A stretch of 62,675 bases of DNA from positions 11,726 to 74,400 of the forward strand of contig CADBYI010000005.1 of assembly GCA_902798825.1 (NCBI GenBank), given 5' to 3'. The stretch is from an uncultured Eubacteriales bacterium. Its GTDB lineage: Bacteria; Bacillota; Clostridia; Christensenellales; CAG-138. The position numbers and the translations under genes were made by a program. Under the pieces are notes generated by a model. It saw only the letters and a list, made by a program, of their open reading frames with translations. It made no database searches and was not told the DNA's origin. How positions within the stretch are numbered: the first letter of the stretch is position 1; the number at the start of each line of letters is the position of its first letter. Below, piece after piece: positions 7,659-16,078 of this stretch.

Positions 7659-9503
7659 TTAGAAGGCGAACGCCTTGTTGTCACGGCGAGGATCGGCGCC
7701 GCCATGGAGCGTGCCATCCGCAGCGTACAGGACGCCCTGGGTGGAGCCGGCGCTCATATCCCACTCGCCCCAAGCGCTGGAGCTGAGCTTATGGCCCATG
7801 GCCACCAGCTCGTCGATGGTCGCCTGAGGAATGCGGGCCTCATACTGCAGGCCGGAGCCCTTCTCGGAGAAGCGGGGCGCCTCGATGGCTTCCTGCATAT
7901 CCATGCCGAAGAGCACGGTGTTCAGGATGATCTGGGCCACAGCCACGATGATCGTGGTGCCGCCGGGAGAACCGACCGCCATGAAGGGGCTGCCATCCTC
8001 GTTGAGGACGATGGTGGGGCTCATGGAGCTCAGGGGGTACTTGCCCGGCGCGATGCAGTTGGGGCTGTAGGGGTTGGCGGAGAAGTCGTCCATCTCGTCG
8101 TTCAGCATGAAGCCGTAGCCCGCAGGCGCGATCTTGGAGCCGAAGTAGTAGTTGATGGTGAAGGTGACGGCCACCACGTTGCCTTCCTTGTCGGCCACGG
8201 TGAAGTGGGTGGTATCCACGTGCTCGAACTGGAAGGGATCGTGGGAACCCAGATCCTGGGCCTCGTCGTCCTTGATGAGGGAGGCCAGGTACTTGCCGTA
8301 CTCCTTGCTCATGAGGGCCTGGACGGTGGCATCGGGCGTGTCGGCGCCGACGTACTTGGAGCGGTCGGCGTAGACCATCTTCATGGCCTCGGCCAGCACA
8401 TGGATGTAACCCGCGCTGTTGTGACCCATGGCCAGGAGCTTGTCGGTGCCGTAGGCTTCCAGGATGTTCAGCAGCTGGATGATGCACAGACCGCCGGAGG
8501 AGGGCAGGGGCACGGAGACCACGGTCTTGCCCATGAAGGTGCCCTTCACGGGCTCCTTCTCCTGAGCCGCATAGAGCTCGAAGTCCTTGGGCTGGAAGAC
8601 GCCGCCGTACTTGTTGGCCACCTTGATCATGGCATCCTGCAGCTCGCCCTTGTAGAAGCCGTCACGGCCCTGCTCCTGGATGAGCTTGAGGGCCTTGGCC
8701 TGCTGGGTGTTCTTGAACAGGTCGCCGGTAGCATAGGTGAACCGGCCCAGCTCGTCGGCCGCCTCTTCAGGCAGCAGATAGATGTCGCCGAACTCGGGGT
8801 AGGCCAGCATGTTGGCATAGTTGTTGTCCAGATGCTGTGCGGTGGTGGGCCCGATGTAGAAGCCCTTCTCGCACAGGTCGATGGCGGGTTGGACGGCATC
8901 GGCCAGAGGCAGCGTGCCGTACTTCTCCACGGCATAGGCCATGCCGGCCACGGTGCCGGGAACGCCCACGGAACGGCCGCCGATCATGCTGGCGCCGCCG
9001 ACCACGGAGAAGTTGCCACCCTCGTAGACCACGGGCCAGTAGTTCTCCTTGGCCAGGGCGGGCGCGGTCTCACGGAAGTTGATGAACCGCACGTTGCCGT
9101 CCTTGTCGCGCAGAGTCATGAAGCCGCCGCCGCCGATACCGGAGGCCTGGGGCTCGGTGACGGAGATGGCGAAGGCAACAGCCGCCGCCGCGTCAACCGC
9201 GTTGCCGCCCTTCTTCAGCACTTCGAGGCCGGCCTTGGCCGCCCAGGGAGTACCGGCGGAAACGACCGCGTTGGCACCGTTGGCGCCACGGCCTTCCCGC
9301 ACCATCTTGCCGTCTTCGCCGACCAGCTTCCAGCCGGTTTCCTCATCGGTGAAAACGCCCGTTTCCCACTTGAACTCGGTCTCGGCGGGGGTTTCACCCT
9401 CGGCCATGGTGATGCGGGGCAGCAGGGAGGCCGCCGCCACGGAGGCGCCGGCTGCCGCAGTTCCCTTCAGGAACGAACGGCGGGAGATTTCCTTCTTGCT
9501 CAT
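7659..9503 (-). CDS. ggt: Gamma-glutamyltransferase, Tat-exported
   Basis: 614 residues. It starts MSKKEISRRSFLKGTAAAG, a textbook twin-arginine signal with the SRRSFLKG motif and an alanine-rich h-region. The GGT fold is clear: SGIGGGGFM, the catalytic Thr in VDTTHFTVADKEGN (about residue 431, the predicted N-terminus of the small subunit after self-cleavage), GSPGGTTI and MDDFS. GGTs hydrolyse or transfer gamma-glutamyl groups and in Bacillus act on gamma-PGA (hydrolysis, or CapD anchoring to the wall). It lies directly downstream of tatC, so the exporter and its probable cargo share an operon. Confidence 0.92.
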   Translation of the reverse strand: MSKKEISRRSFLKGTAAAGASVAAASLLPRITMAEGETPAETEFKWETGVFTDEETGWKLVGEDGKMVREGRGANGANAVVSAGTPWAAKAGLEVLKKGGNAVDAAAAVAFAISVTEPQASGIGGGGFMTLRDKDGNVRFINFRETAPALAKENYWPVVYEGGNFSVVGGASMIGGRSVGVPGTVAGMAYAVEKYGTLPLADAVQPAIDLCEKGFYIGPTTAQHLDNNYANMLAYPEFGDIYLLPEEAADELGRFTYATGDLFKNTQQAKALKLIQEQGRDGFYKGELQDAMIKVANKYGGVFQPKDFELYAAQEKEPVKGTFMGKTVVSVPLPSSGGLCIIQLLNILEAYGTDKLLAMGHNSAGYIHVLAEAMKMVYADRSKYVGADTPDATVQALMSKEYGKYLASLIKDDEAQDLGSHDPFQFEHVDTTHFTVADKEGNVVAVTFTINYYFGSKIAPAGYGFMLNDEMDDFSANPYSPNCIAPGKYPLSSMSPTIVLNEDGSPFMAVGSPGGTTIIVAVAQIILNTVLFGMDMQEAIEAPRFSEKGSGLQYEARIPQATIDELVAMGHKLSSSAWGEWDMSAGSTQGVLYAADGTLHGGADPRRDNKAFAF

Positions 9504-9523
9504 AGAGTATCCTCCTTTGTATT

Positions 9524-9579
9524 TATAATCTCTTGAAGGGACAAGGCTGCCAGGCAGGGAGGTCGGACAAGAGATTATA
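9524..9579. promoter_or_regulatory. Long-spaced inverted repeat between tatC and ggt
   Basis: Perfect 11-bp arms TATAATCTCTT (9524-9534) and AAGAGATTATA (9569-9579) around a 34-bp loop, just upstream of the ggt ribosome binding site. It could be an operator, an mRNA processing site or an attenuator. No clear promoter is seen here. Confidence 0.4.
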
Positions 9580-9608
9580 GTTCGTATCGGGGTGCGTATG
9601 CCCCGGGG

Positions 9609-10412
9609 TTATTGCTCCTCCTCCGCCTCGGCGGCCTTTTTGCGCCGCTGGAAGAGGATGCACAGTCCAATGCTCAGCTCGTAGAGCAGCACCATGGGCA
9701 CCGCCACCATGACCTGGGAGAAGATGTCCGGCGGGGTGATGATGGCCGCCACCACGAAGATGGCGATGATGGCGCCGCCCCGGATCTTGCGCATGACCTT
9801 CGGGGTCAGGATGCCCAGCCGGCTCAGGATGACGCTGAGAAGGGGCATCTCGAAGATGAACCCGAAGATGGTGAAGATCAGCAGCAGGAAGCTGATATAG
9901 TTCGCGATGCTGACCGAGGCCACATAGTCGGTGCCCTGCCCCTGCTTGATGAGAAACTGGAGCATGAAGGGCAGCACGACCTTGTAGGCGAAGAACGCAC
10001 CGGCGGCGAAGAAGCCCACGCCGAAGATCAGACCGAAGCGGATGCCCGCCTTCTCCTTCTTCGTCAAACCCGGCTTCATGAAAGCGAAAGCCTCATAGAG
10101 AAGCAGGGGGATGCACAGGATGAAGCTGGCCGTCAGCGCCGCCTTGAACTGCTGCAGCAGCAGCTCGGAGGGAGAGATATAGATAAAGGTATATCCATAC
10201 GCCGCCCCCATGTCGGTGAGAAAGCCCACGATGGTCTGGGCCCGGGTGATGAGCACCACGTTGAACAGGACGAAAGCCCCCAGCACCACGGCGAGACGGT
10301 TGCGCATCTCCCGGAAGTGCTCCGTCAAGGGCATGGACCCGCCCTGCTCGGCGGCCTCCTTCTCCCGCTGCTCCTCCGCTGTCAGGGCTGTTTCAGGCTT
10401 CCTTTTCGCCAT
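9609..10412 (-). CDS. tatC: Sec-independent translocase TatC
   Basis: 267 residues with six membrane helices. The N-terminal PLTEHFREMRNRL and the FIYISPSELLLQQFKAAL segments correspond to the conserved TatC signal-binding region, and IMFGFIFEMPLL-type sequence is present as IFGFIFEMPLL. TatC binds twin-arginine signals and recruits TatA. The N-terminus has an extra charged tail (residues 1-25). The start overlaps the upstream tatA gene by 20 bp. The Tat-signalled GGT is the next gene. Confidence 0.95.
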   Translation of the reverse strand: MAKRKPETALTAEEQREKEAAEQGGSMPLTEHFREMRNRLAVVLGAFVLFNVVLITRAQTIVGFLTDMGAAYGYTFIYISPSELLLQQFKAALTASFILCIPLLLYEAFAFMKPGLTKKEKAGIRFGLIFGVGFFAAGAFFAYKVVLPFMLQFLIKQGQGTDYVASVSIANYISFLLLIFTIFGFIFEMPLLSVILSRLGILTPKVMRKIRGGAIIAIFVVAAIITPPDIFSQVMVAVPMVLLYELSIGLCILFQRRKKAAEAEEEQ

Positions 10413-10551
10413 TGTCTTCGTCGCTCATGCCTTCCTTGAACTTTTTGGAGGCTTTGCCGAAGATCTTGGCCAGCTTGGGAATCTGGGTGGGGCCCACGAT
10501 CAAAAGGACGATGACCAGGATGATGATGAGTTCATTGGTTCCAAGTCGCAT
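10393..10551 (-). CDS. tatA: TatA-type translocase protein, short form
   Basis: 52 residues: MRLGTNELIIILVIVLLIVG, then the amphipathic helix PTQIPKLAKIFGKASKKFKE, then an acidic end. This is the classic TatA/E layout of a short membrane helix, a GP hinge and an amphipathic helix. It overlaps tatC by 20 bp. With a second TatA-like protein upstream, the two may share TatA and TatB roles or be redundant; Gram-positive Tat systems often use one TatA for both. Confidence 0.92.
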   Translation of the reverse strand: MRLGTNELIIILVIVLLIVGPTQIPKLAKIFGKASKKFKEGMSDEDNGEKEA

Positions 10552-10590
10552 AGTGTTTCTCCTTTTTGAATATAGTGCACTTTTGTTGTG

Positions 10591-11028
10591 TCAGTTTTGT
10601 TCCGCCGAAGCTTCGGCAGGGGCTTTTTCAGGGGCCGCAGCCTCCGGCGCCGGGGCCTGCTCCGCCGGCGCAGGGACTTCTTCCGCCGGGGCGGGGGCTT
10701 CCTCCGTCGGGGCAGCCGTCTTTTCGGCCTTGGGGGCCTGGATGGGCTTGGTGAGCCCGGAAACCTCCTTCTTGATGTCGGAGACGCTCTTGTCGATCTC
10801 GCTCTTCATCTCGGTCAAAGGCTCCATGGCCTCCCGCAGGGGGGCGGATGCCTCGTTCAGGGGGTCCACCACGTTCTCCTTCAGCTCCTTGGTGACGTCG
10901 CTGGTGGCGGTTTTGAAAGCCTTCAGGCCCTCCCCGATCTTTTTGGCGAAGGAAGGGATCTTGTCCGGCCCCACGATGAACAGGATCACCACAAAGATGA
11001 TCAGGATCTCTCCGAGTCCCAGCTTCAC
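10591..11028 (-). CDS. tatA: TatA/TatB-type translocase protein, long form
   Basis: 145 residues: MKLGLGEILIIFVVILFIVG-PDKIPSFAKKIGEGLKAFKT, the TatA/B helix and amphipathic helix, followed by a coil-forming middle and an Ala/Pro/Glu-rich tail. The TatA family is usually 50-90 residues, so the tail makes this more TatB-like in length, though the hinge is GP as in TatA. Second gene of the nagA-tatA-tatA-tatC-ggt cluster, 39 bp upstream of the short tatA. Confidence 0.88.
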   Translation of the reverse strand: MKLGLGEILIIFVVILFIVGPDKIPSFAKKIGEGLKAFKTATSDVTKELKENVVDPLNEASAPLREAMEPLTEMKSEIDKSVSDIKKEVSGLTKPIQAPKAEKTAAPTEEAPAPAEEVPAPAEQAPAPEAAAPEKAPAEASAEQN

Positions 11029-11041
11029 GTCCGTTCCCTCC

Positions 11042-12187
11042 TTACACCACCAAATTGCCGCCCAGGATCACATGCTCAATCTCATAGCCGTGCATGTCCC
11101 GGATCACCAGGTCCGCCCGCTTGCCCACCTCGATGCTGCCCACGTCGTCGAAGATGCCCAGCAGCTTTGCGGGGGTCTCCGTCACCACCTTGTAGACGAT
11201 GGGGATGGGGATGCCGCCCAGGTTCATGACCTGCCGGCACACCATGTCCATGGTGGCCACGCTTCCGGCGTCCTGGCCGTTTTCAAAGACAGCCTTCGTC
11301 TGGGTCTTCTCCACCCGATGGTTCTCGATCTCATAGCTCCCGTTGGGCAGGCCCGTGAAGGCCGTCTGGGCGCTGACGAGACAGGCGCGGCGCAGATTCC
11401 CCCTAAACAGCATCCGAAGGGTCGCCGGATGGAGGGACGCCTCGTCGGTATAGTTGATAAAGATGGCCTCCGCCACATCCATGGCGGCGCCGATGACCCC
11501 CGGTTCCTGGGGGGAGAAAACGCCGGTGTTGCGGAAGGGATCGGTCAGGGCCTTTGCCCCATAGGCATAGACCATGCGGGCCGTGTCGAAATCCGCCCCG
11601 GTGTTGCCCAGAGACACCATGCAGCTTTCCGCCGCCTCGTGGGCGAATTCCTTGGCCCCGGGCAGTTCAGGGGACATGGTGAGGATCTTCACCCGCCCGC
11701 CGGACAGATCGTTCAGCCGACGGAAAAGATCCATGTCCGGCGTCTGGGCATAGGCCGCCTCCTGGCAGCCCGCCGCGTCCGGGGCGATGAAGGGGCCCCG
11801 CATATGGACGCCCAGCATCCGGGCCGTGTCCGCCGCCGGGTGGTCCATCCACTGGCCCAGGGCCTCATAGGTCTCCGCCAGCACGTCCTTCGGAAAGGCG
11901 TTCACCGCCGCCAGATACCCGGTGACCCCCTGCCGCAGCAGGGATTTGGAGATGATTTCGAACCCCTCCCGATCCGCATCGGAAAAGTCGTGCCCCAGGG
12001 CCCCATGGACCTCCAGGTCGATCATGCCCGGGGTGATGACGCTGCCGAATATGTCCAGCACCTCCTCCCCCTCCCGGGGTACGGAGGTATCGTAGGGCAT
12101 GATCTCGGTGATCCTGCCGTCCTCGATGCGGATGTCCCGGTAGGTGAACATCTCATCCAGCAGCGGTTTTCCATGTCGAATCAGCAT
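11042..12187 (-). CDS. NagA-like amidohydrolase homologue without the usual metal ligands (probable pseudoenzyme)
   Basis: 381 residues with the amidohydrolase beginning (VITPGMIDLEVHG) and end (GSIEVGKRADLVIRD) of N-acetylglucosamine-6-phosphate deacetylases. The key NagA residues are altered: HLEGP is HMRGPF, GHT/GHS is GNTGA, THLFNAM is KALTDPF, DG-H-HP is TDEASLHP, and the catalytic Asp of L-TDA is LVSAQ. The fold therefore seems kept while the active site is gone or rebuilt. An AUG 21 bp upstream (12208) is an alternative start; the one chosen has GGAG seven bases before it. It leads the tat-ggt operon, which is unexpected for sugar catabolism. Confidence 0.7.
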   Translation of the reverse strand: MLIRHGKPLLDEMFTYRDIRIEDGRITEIMPYDTSVPREGEEVLDIFGSVITPGMIDLEVHGALGHDFSDADREGFEIISKSLLRQGVTGYLAAVNAFPKDVLAETYEALGQWMDHPAADTARMLGVHMRGPFIAPDAAGCQEAAYAQTPDMDLFRRLNDLSGGRVKILTMSPELPGAKEFAHEAAESCMVSLGNTGADFDTARMVYAYGAKALTDPFRNTGVFSPQEPGVIGAAMDVAEAIFINYTDEASLHPATLRMLFRGNLRRACLVSAQTAFTGLPNGSYEIENHRVEKTQTKAVFENGQDAGSVATMDMVCRQVMNLGGIPIPIVYKVVTETPAKLLGIFDDVGSIEVGKRADLVIRDMHGYEIEHVILGGNLVV

Positions 12188-12262
12188 GCAAACTCCATTT
12201 TCGCGCATACAACCCCTTTCCCGACAAATACCGCAGGATAAGGGCGCAATATCCTTGCTTAT

Positions 12263-12291
12263 ATTTTGGGGGGAGCATGCCCATTTGTCAA
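12263..12291 (-). promoter_or_regulatory. Promoter of the nagA-like/tat/ggt operon
   Basis: Minus-strand -35 TTGACA (12286-12291), 17-bp spacer, -10 CAAAAT (12263-12268). The -10 is imperfect. It lies about 80 bp before the nagA-like start. Confidence 0.45.
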
Positions 12292-12326
12292 GTATTTTTT
12301 GCTCCCCTCGCCGCTAAGGTTTCGGT

Positions 12327-12779
12327 TCAGGACAGCAGGGCGCTGGCCGTGACGCCCTTTTCGGCGGCCTTGGCATACCAGGCTTTGGCCTCCTCGGGGT
12401 CCTTGGCTACGCCGATGGCCTTCTCGCTGCACACGCCCCGCAGATACAGGGCTTCGTCGTCCCCCAGTTCGATGGCCTTTGTGAGGAGTTCCACGGCCTT
12501 TTTGCCGTTCACCTTCACCCCGTCGCCGAACATATACATGGCGGCAAGGGCGGTCATGGCGGGGGCATAGTCCTGCTCCGCGGCCTTCTCCAGCCACTTC
12601 AGCGCGTTCACCAGGTCCTTGGGGAACAGCTGGCCCAGCAGGTAGTACCGCCCCAGGGTGCCCTGGCCCTGGGCATAGCCCGCAAAGGCCGAGGCCATGA
12701 GGGACAGGCCCAGGCCCTGCCGATCGTCCTTCTCCAGATAGTCCAGATAGTCCTTGTAATGCTCTTCACCGGATTTCAT
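12327..12779 (-). CDS. Sel1-repeat (TPR-like) protein
   Basis: 150 residues, no signal peptide. Repeats of the Sel1 type are visible: DLVNALKWLEKAAEQDYAPA, NGKKAVELLTKAIELGDDEA and DPEEAKAWYAKAAEKGVTAS, each about 36 residues with the A-W-KAA-G pattern. Sel1 proteins act as protein-binding scaffolds. It stands alone between two gamma-glutamyltransferase-linked operons, and no partner is evident. Confidence 0.8.
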   Translation of the reverse strand: MKSGEEHYKDYLDYLEKDDRQGLGLSLMASAFAGYAQGQGTLGRYYLLGQLFPKDLVNALKWLEKAAEQDYAPAMTALAAMYMFGDGVKVNGKKAVELLTKAIELGDDEALYLRGVCSEKAIGVAKDPEEAKAWYAKAAEKGVTASALLS

Positions 12780-12815
12780 AGCGTTCTCCTTTATATGTTT
12801 GATAGAATCACGATC

Positions 12816-14522
12816 TCAATAGGCCGCCGCCTGGCCGTCCCGCCGGGGGTCAGCCGCGCCGCGCAATGTGCCGTCAGCAAGCCGGGCCACCGCCTGGACG
12901 CAGGGGAAGGTGAACCAGACCTCGCTGGCGTTCACCTCATGGCCCATGGTCCGCAGGGCCTCGATGGTCTCCTCGCCGACCCGCCGCTCCAGGATCAGGG
13001 TGCCAAAGTCGTCGTGCATACGGACGGCGTCGATGGCGTCCTGAACGTCCATGCCGTGGTCGATGACCTTGGAGATCACCTGCATAACGCCGCTGATGAT
13101 CCGGGTGGACCCGGGCGCGCCCAGGGCCAGCACGGGCTTACCCTCCCGGGTCACCAAGGTGGGGCTCATGGAGCTCAACGGCCGCTTGTTCCCCGCCACC
13201 AGGTTGGGGCTCAAAGGGTCGGTGGAAAAGTCGTAGAGGGTGTCGTTCAGCAGGACGCCCGTGCCCTCCGCCACCAGAGCCGAGGCGAAGGTGGCGTCCA
13301 CGGTCTTGGTCACGGCCACCATGTTACCCGCCGCGTCCAGGATGGAATAGCTGGTGGTGGAGTCGGACTCGAAGGGCCAGGGGTCCCCGGCCTCATAGGT
13401 TTGTGATTTGTCCGGGTCGATCCTGTCCGCCAGGGTCCGGGCATACGCCTTGTCGAGAAGACCCGCCACGGGCACGTCCGCATACTCCGGGTCCCCCATG
13501 TATTTGGCCCGGTCCGCGTAGCACAGCTTCATGACCTCGCTGAACAGATGGAAATAGGCCGGGCTCTCTATGTCCAAGGCCCCCACGTCGAAGTTCTCCA
13601 GGATGTTCAGCATCTCCAGGATGATGGTGCCGCCGGAGCTGGGCAGGTTGGAGCTGTAGATATCATAGCCTCGATAGGTGCCGTGGACCGGCGAACTCAC
13701 GTTGATTTGATAGGCGACGAAGTCCTCCAGGGTGAGGCAGCCCCCGTCCGCCTGAACGGCGGAGACGATCCTTTCGGCGATCTCGCCCCGGTAGAAGACC
13801 TCTTCGCCTTGGTCGGCTATGAGCCGCAGGGTATTCGCCAGGTCCGGATTTCGAATGGTGTCCCCCGCCTCGAAGGGCATCAGGTCCTCGTCAAGATAAA
13901 TGGCGGCGGTGCTGTCGTAGCCGATGATGGCTCGGTAGGCGTCCTTGATGTCCCGGCTGGTGATGTGGGACACGGTGAAGCCCTCCTCCGCCATGCGGAT
14001 GGCGGGGGCCATGGCCTCCGCCCGGCTCATGGTGCCCCAGGTCTCCAGGGCGTAGAGCAGGCCCTTCACGTCCCCGGGGACGGCCACGGCCTTGCCGCCG
14101 ATCTTGTTCTCCTCATTTTTCACGGAGCCGTCCGGGTTCACTTCCCACATATCCAGGGAGGCCGCGGCCCCGGACCGGTCCCGAAAGTCCACGAAGAAGG
14201 TCTCCCCCGTGGCCAGGCGAAGGGTCATGAACCCGCCCCCGCCGATACCGGAGGACTGCTGCTCGCACACGCCCAAAGCAAAGCCTACGGCCACCGCCGC
14301 GTCGATGGCGTTGCCGCCCCGCTTCAGGATATCCAGTCCGATCTCGGTGCACTCCGCCCGGCCCGTGGCGATGACACCATGGGTCCCCGTGGCGTCCCGT
14401 CCGCCCAAGATCACGTCCTCCCCGCCCTGGGCATGGGTCCCCCAGGGAGCGCACAGGAGCAGCAGGGCCAGCAGGCAGGATAAAAGCCGCCTGACAGGGG
14501 CAGCGGTAAGGCGTTTTTGCAT
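12816..14522 (-). CDS. ggt: Gamma-glutamyltransferase, Sec-exported
   Basis: 568 residues with a Sec signal peptide (RRLLSCLLALLLLCAPWGTHAQ). The GGT hallmarks are SSGIGGGGFM, the catalytic Thr in SDSTTSYSILDAAGN, the LLNDTLYDFS motif and GAPGSTRIISG, with RRDG near the C-terminus. It is a second, diverged GGT (the Tat-exported copy is at 7659-9503); the two differ in export route and small-subunit sequence. The start chosen is the ATG at the signal peptide; upstream in-frame codons do not look like a signal. Likely to hydrolyse or transfer gamma-glutamyl groups outside the cell. Confidence 0.9.
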   Translation of the reverse strand: MQKRLTAAPVRRLLSCLLALLLLCAPWGTHAQGGEDVILGGRDATGTHGVIATGRAECTEIGLDILKRGGNAIDAAVAVGFALGVCEQQSSGIGGGGFMTLRLATGETFFVDFRDRSGAAASLDMWEVNPDGSVKNEENKIGGKAVAVPGDVKGLLYALETWGTMSRAEAMAPAIRMAEEGFTVSHITSRDIKDAYRAIIGYDSTAAIYLDEDLMPFEAGDTIRNPDLANTLRLIADQGEEVFYRGEIAERIVSAVQADGGCLTLEDFVAYQINVSSPVHGTYRGYDIYSSNLPSSGGTIILEMLNILENFDVGALDIESPAYFHLFSEVMKLCYADRAKYMGDPEYADVPVAGLLDKAYARTLADRIDPDKSQTYEAGDPWPFESDSTTSYSILDAAGNMVAVTKTVDATFASALVAEGTGVLLNDTLYDFSTDPLSPNLVAGNKRPLSSMSPTLVTREGKPVLALGAPGSTRIISGVMQVISKVIDHGMDVQDAIDAVRMHDDFGTLILERRVGEETIEALRTMGHEVNASEVWFTFPCVQAVARLADGTLRGAADPRRDGQAAAY

Positions 14523-14615
14523 AGTCTTTCTTCTCTCAAAGGATGTTTTTGTATCAGTATAGCGTGTTACGAAGGAAAAAGCAAACGCAATTCCTATGGC
14601 GGGCGCATACAGCAA

Positions 14616-14646
14616 GCGGACCGTTCAGCGTGAGTGAACGGTCCGC
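14616..14646 (-). terminator. Terminator-like hairpin after the SLC13-type permease
   Basis: Perfect 12-bp stem GCGGACCGTTCA / TGAACGGTCCGC with a 7-base loop. There is no strong U run, so it may be an attenuator or a Rho-aided site. Confidence 0.55.
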
Positions 14647-14664
14647 CAAAGGGTTTGCTTATCC

Positions 14665-15957
14665 TTAGAAGCAGGGATACAGGGTCATGCCCACCAGGAC
14701 GGTGATGACGCCCATGAGGAGAGCCGGGAGCCAGCCCATCTTCACCAGGGCCTTTTGATCGTAGCCGCCGGCGCCCATCATCATGGGGACCACGGAGGTG
14801 GCCATGGGGGTCATTACAGAGCACATGGAGCCGATGTAGCACATCTCCATGAGCCCCCTAGGGTCGCATTTCAGGGACATGGAGGTGAGGATCACCAGGG
14901 GGATCAATATCTTGCTGACCGCTCGGTTGTAGAGAAGGGAGGTCATGACGAAGGCCGCCAGGAAGAACACCGCGCCCAGGACGTAGCTGTTTTGGACGCC
15001 CCCCAGCAGGCCCGCCACCGCGTCCCCCACCAGCTCCCCGGCGCCGGTGTTGGAAAAGGCGCTGCCCAAGGTCACCACGCCCACATAGAGCATGATGATA
15101 TCGAGGCACATGCTGTCGATGGCTTCCCGTTCCGTGAGCACCCCGGTGAGCACCAGAAGGGCGGCGCCGCAGGCGGGGATGATCCAGGAGGGAAGGCCGA
15201 AGGATTGGAAGATGAGGCAAAGGATGACGCCGAAGAAGACCACGTAGCCGATGACCTCCCGGACCGGGGACAGGGGCTCCCGCTTCGCCTTCTTCCGGCT
15301 CTCCACCATGCTGATGGGGACGATGGGCTGATCGGGGGCGAACTTGGGCGCAAAGAAGATGGCCCAGATGAGGACGAAGGCCGCCACGAACACCTTGATG
15401 TTCATCTGGGTGAACATGGTAAACTGATAGTCCGTGATGCCGTACTCCACCAGATACCCGTTGTCCTCGATGAAGGTGGCGGCGTAGGGGCCGATGGGCA
15501 TGATGGTGAAGGAGGTGGCCACGGTGACCAGGCCGATGGAATACATCATCTTGGAGGGGCTCACCTGCATCTGCTCGCACATGGCGATGACCAGCGGGCA
15601 CACCAGGGCGAAGAGGGCCGTGATGCTGGGGATGAACTGGCCCAGGATAAAGGTCACCAGCACATACCCGGCCAGGACCTTGGTGAAGGAGCCCCGGGAC
15701 ACCCGGTAGACAAGCCGGGACAGCTTTTCCACCATCTGGGTCCGGGAGAGCCCCGCGGCCACGATGAACATGGAGATCATGGTGATGACCGTGGTGCTGC
15801 CCATGTTGCCCAGGGCGGTCTTGGAATCCACGCAGCCCGTGACCACCAGTATCAGCATGCCGATGATGGAGGTCAGGGCCATGGGGAGCCGGTGGAGGGA
15901 GAAGCTGACGATCATGAACAGGAACACGCCCAGGGTGATGATCATTTGCGCATCCAT
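14665..15957 (-). CDS. SLC13/ArsB-superfamily (DASS-type) anion permease
   Basis: 430 residues with about 11-12 membrane helices, starting MDAQMIITLGVFLFMIVSFS after a GGAAGGAAG site. SLHRLPMALTSIIGMLILV, MGSTTVITMISMFIVAAGL and the late MTPMATSVVPMMMG segment fit the ion-transporter superfamily permeases for di- and tricarboxylates or sulfate. Position beside the second gamma-glutamyltransferase suggests uptake of glutamate or a related organic anion (inference). The TRAP-type gene at 5309 belongs to the same broad superfamily, so this locus has two such permeases, each near a GGT. Confidence 0.75.
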   Translation of the reverse strand: MDAQMIITLGVFLFMIVSFSLHRLPMALTSIIGMLILVVTGCVDSKTALGNMGSTTVITMISMFIVAAGLSRTQMVEKLSRLVYRVSRGSFTKVLAGYVLVTFILGQFIPSITALFALVCPLVIAMCEQMQVSPSKMMYSIGLVTVATSFTIMPIGPYAATFIEDNGYLVEYGITDYQFTMFTQMNIKVFVAAFVLIWAIFFAPKFAPDQPIVPISMVESRKKAKREPLSPVREVIGYVVFFGVILCLIFQSFGLPSWIIPACGAALLVLTGVLTEREAIDSMCLDIIMLYVGVVTLGSAFSNTGAGELVGDAVAGLLGGVQNSYVLGAVFFLAAFVMTSLLYNRAVSKILIPLVILTSMSLKCDPRGLMEMCYIGSMCSVMTPMATSVVPMMMGAGGYDQKALVKMGWLPALLMGVITVLVGMTLYPCF

Positions 15958-16028
15958 CTTTGTCTTCCTTCCTTTTGGTTCGTGGACCTGCCGAAAACGA
16001 CGTTTTTCGACAGAAAAGGTCAAACTTT

Positions 16029-16062
16029 GGGCCTGCCGGGCAGGCGACTCTGCGGCAGGCCC
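16029..16062 (-). terminator. Terminator-like hairpin after the secreted beta-repeat gene
   Basis: Stem GGGCCTGCCG (16029-16038) and CGGCAGGCCC (16053-16062), 16 bp past the stop codon of the gene ending at 16079. Confidence 0.5.
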
Positions 16063-16078
16063 AAGGGGGTGTATGCTG

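Noticed and set aside
6447..9536. Plus-strand open frame of about 1,000 codons over the lipoprotein and ggt genes
   Set aside because: Antisense shadow of the Tat-exported GGT and the EPAA lipoprotein, with His/Gly-rich repeats and no motif.
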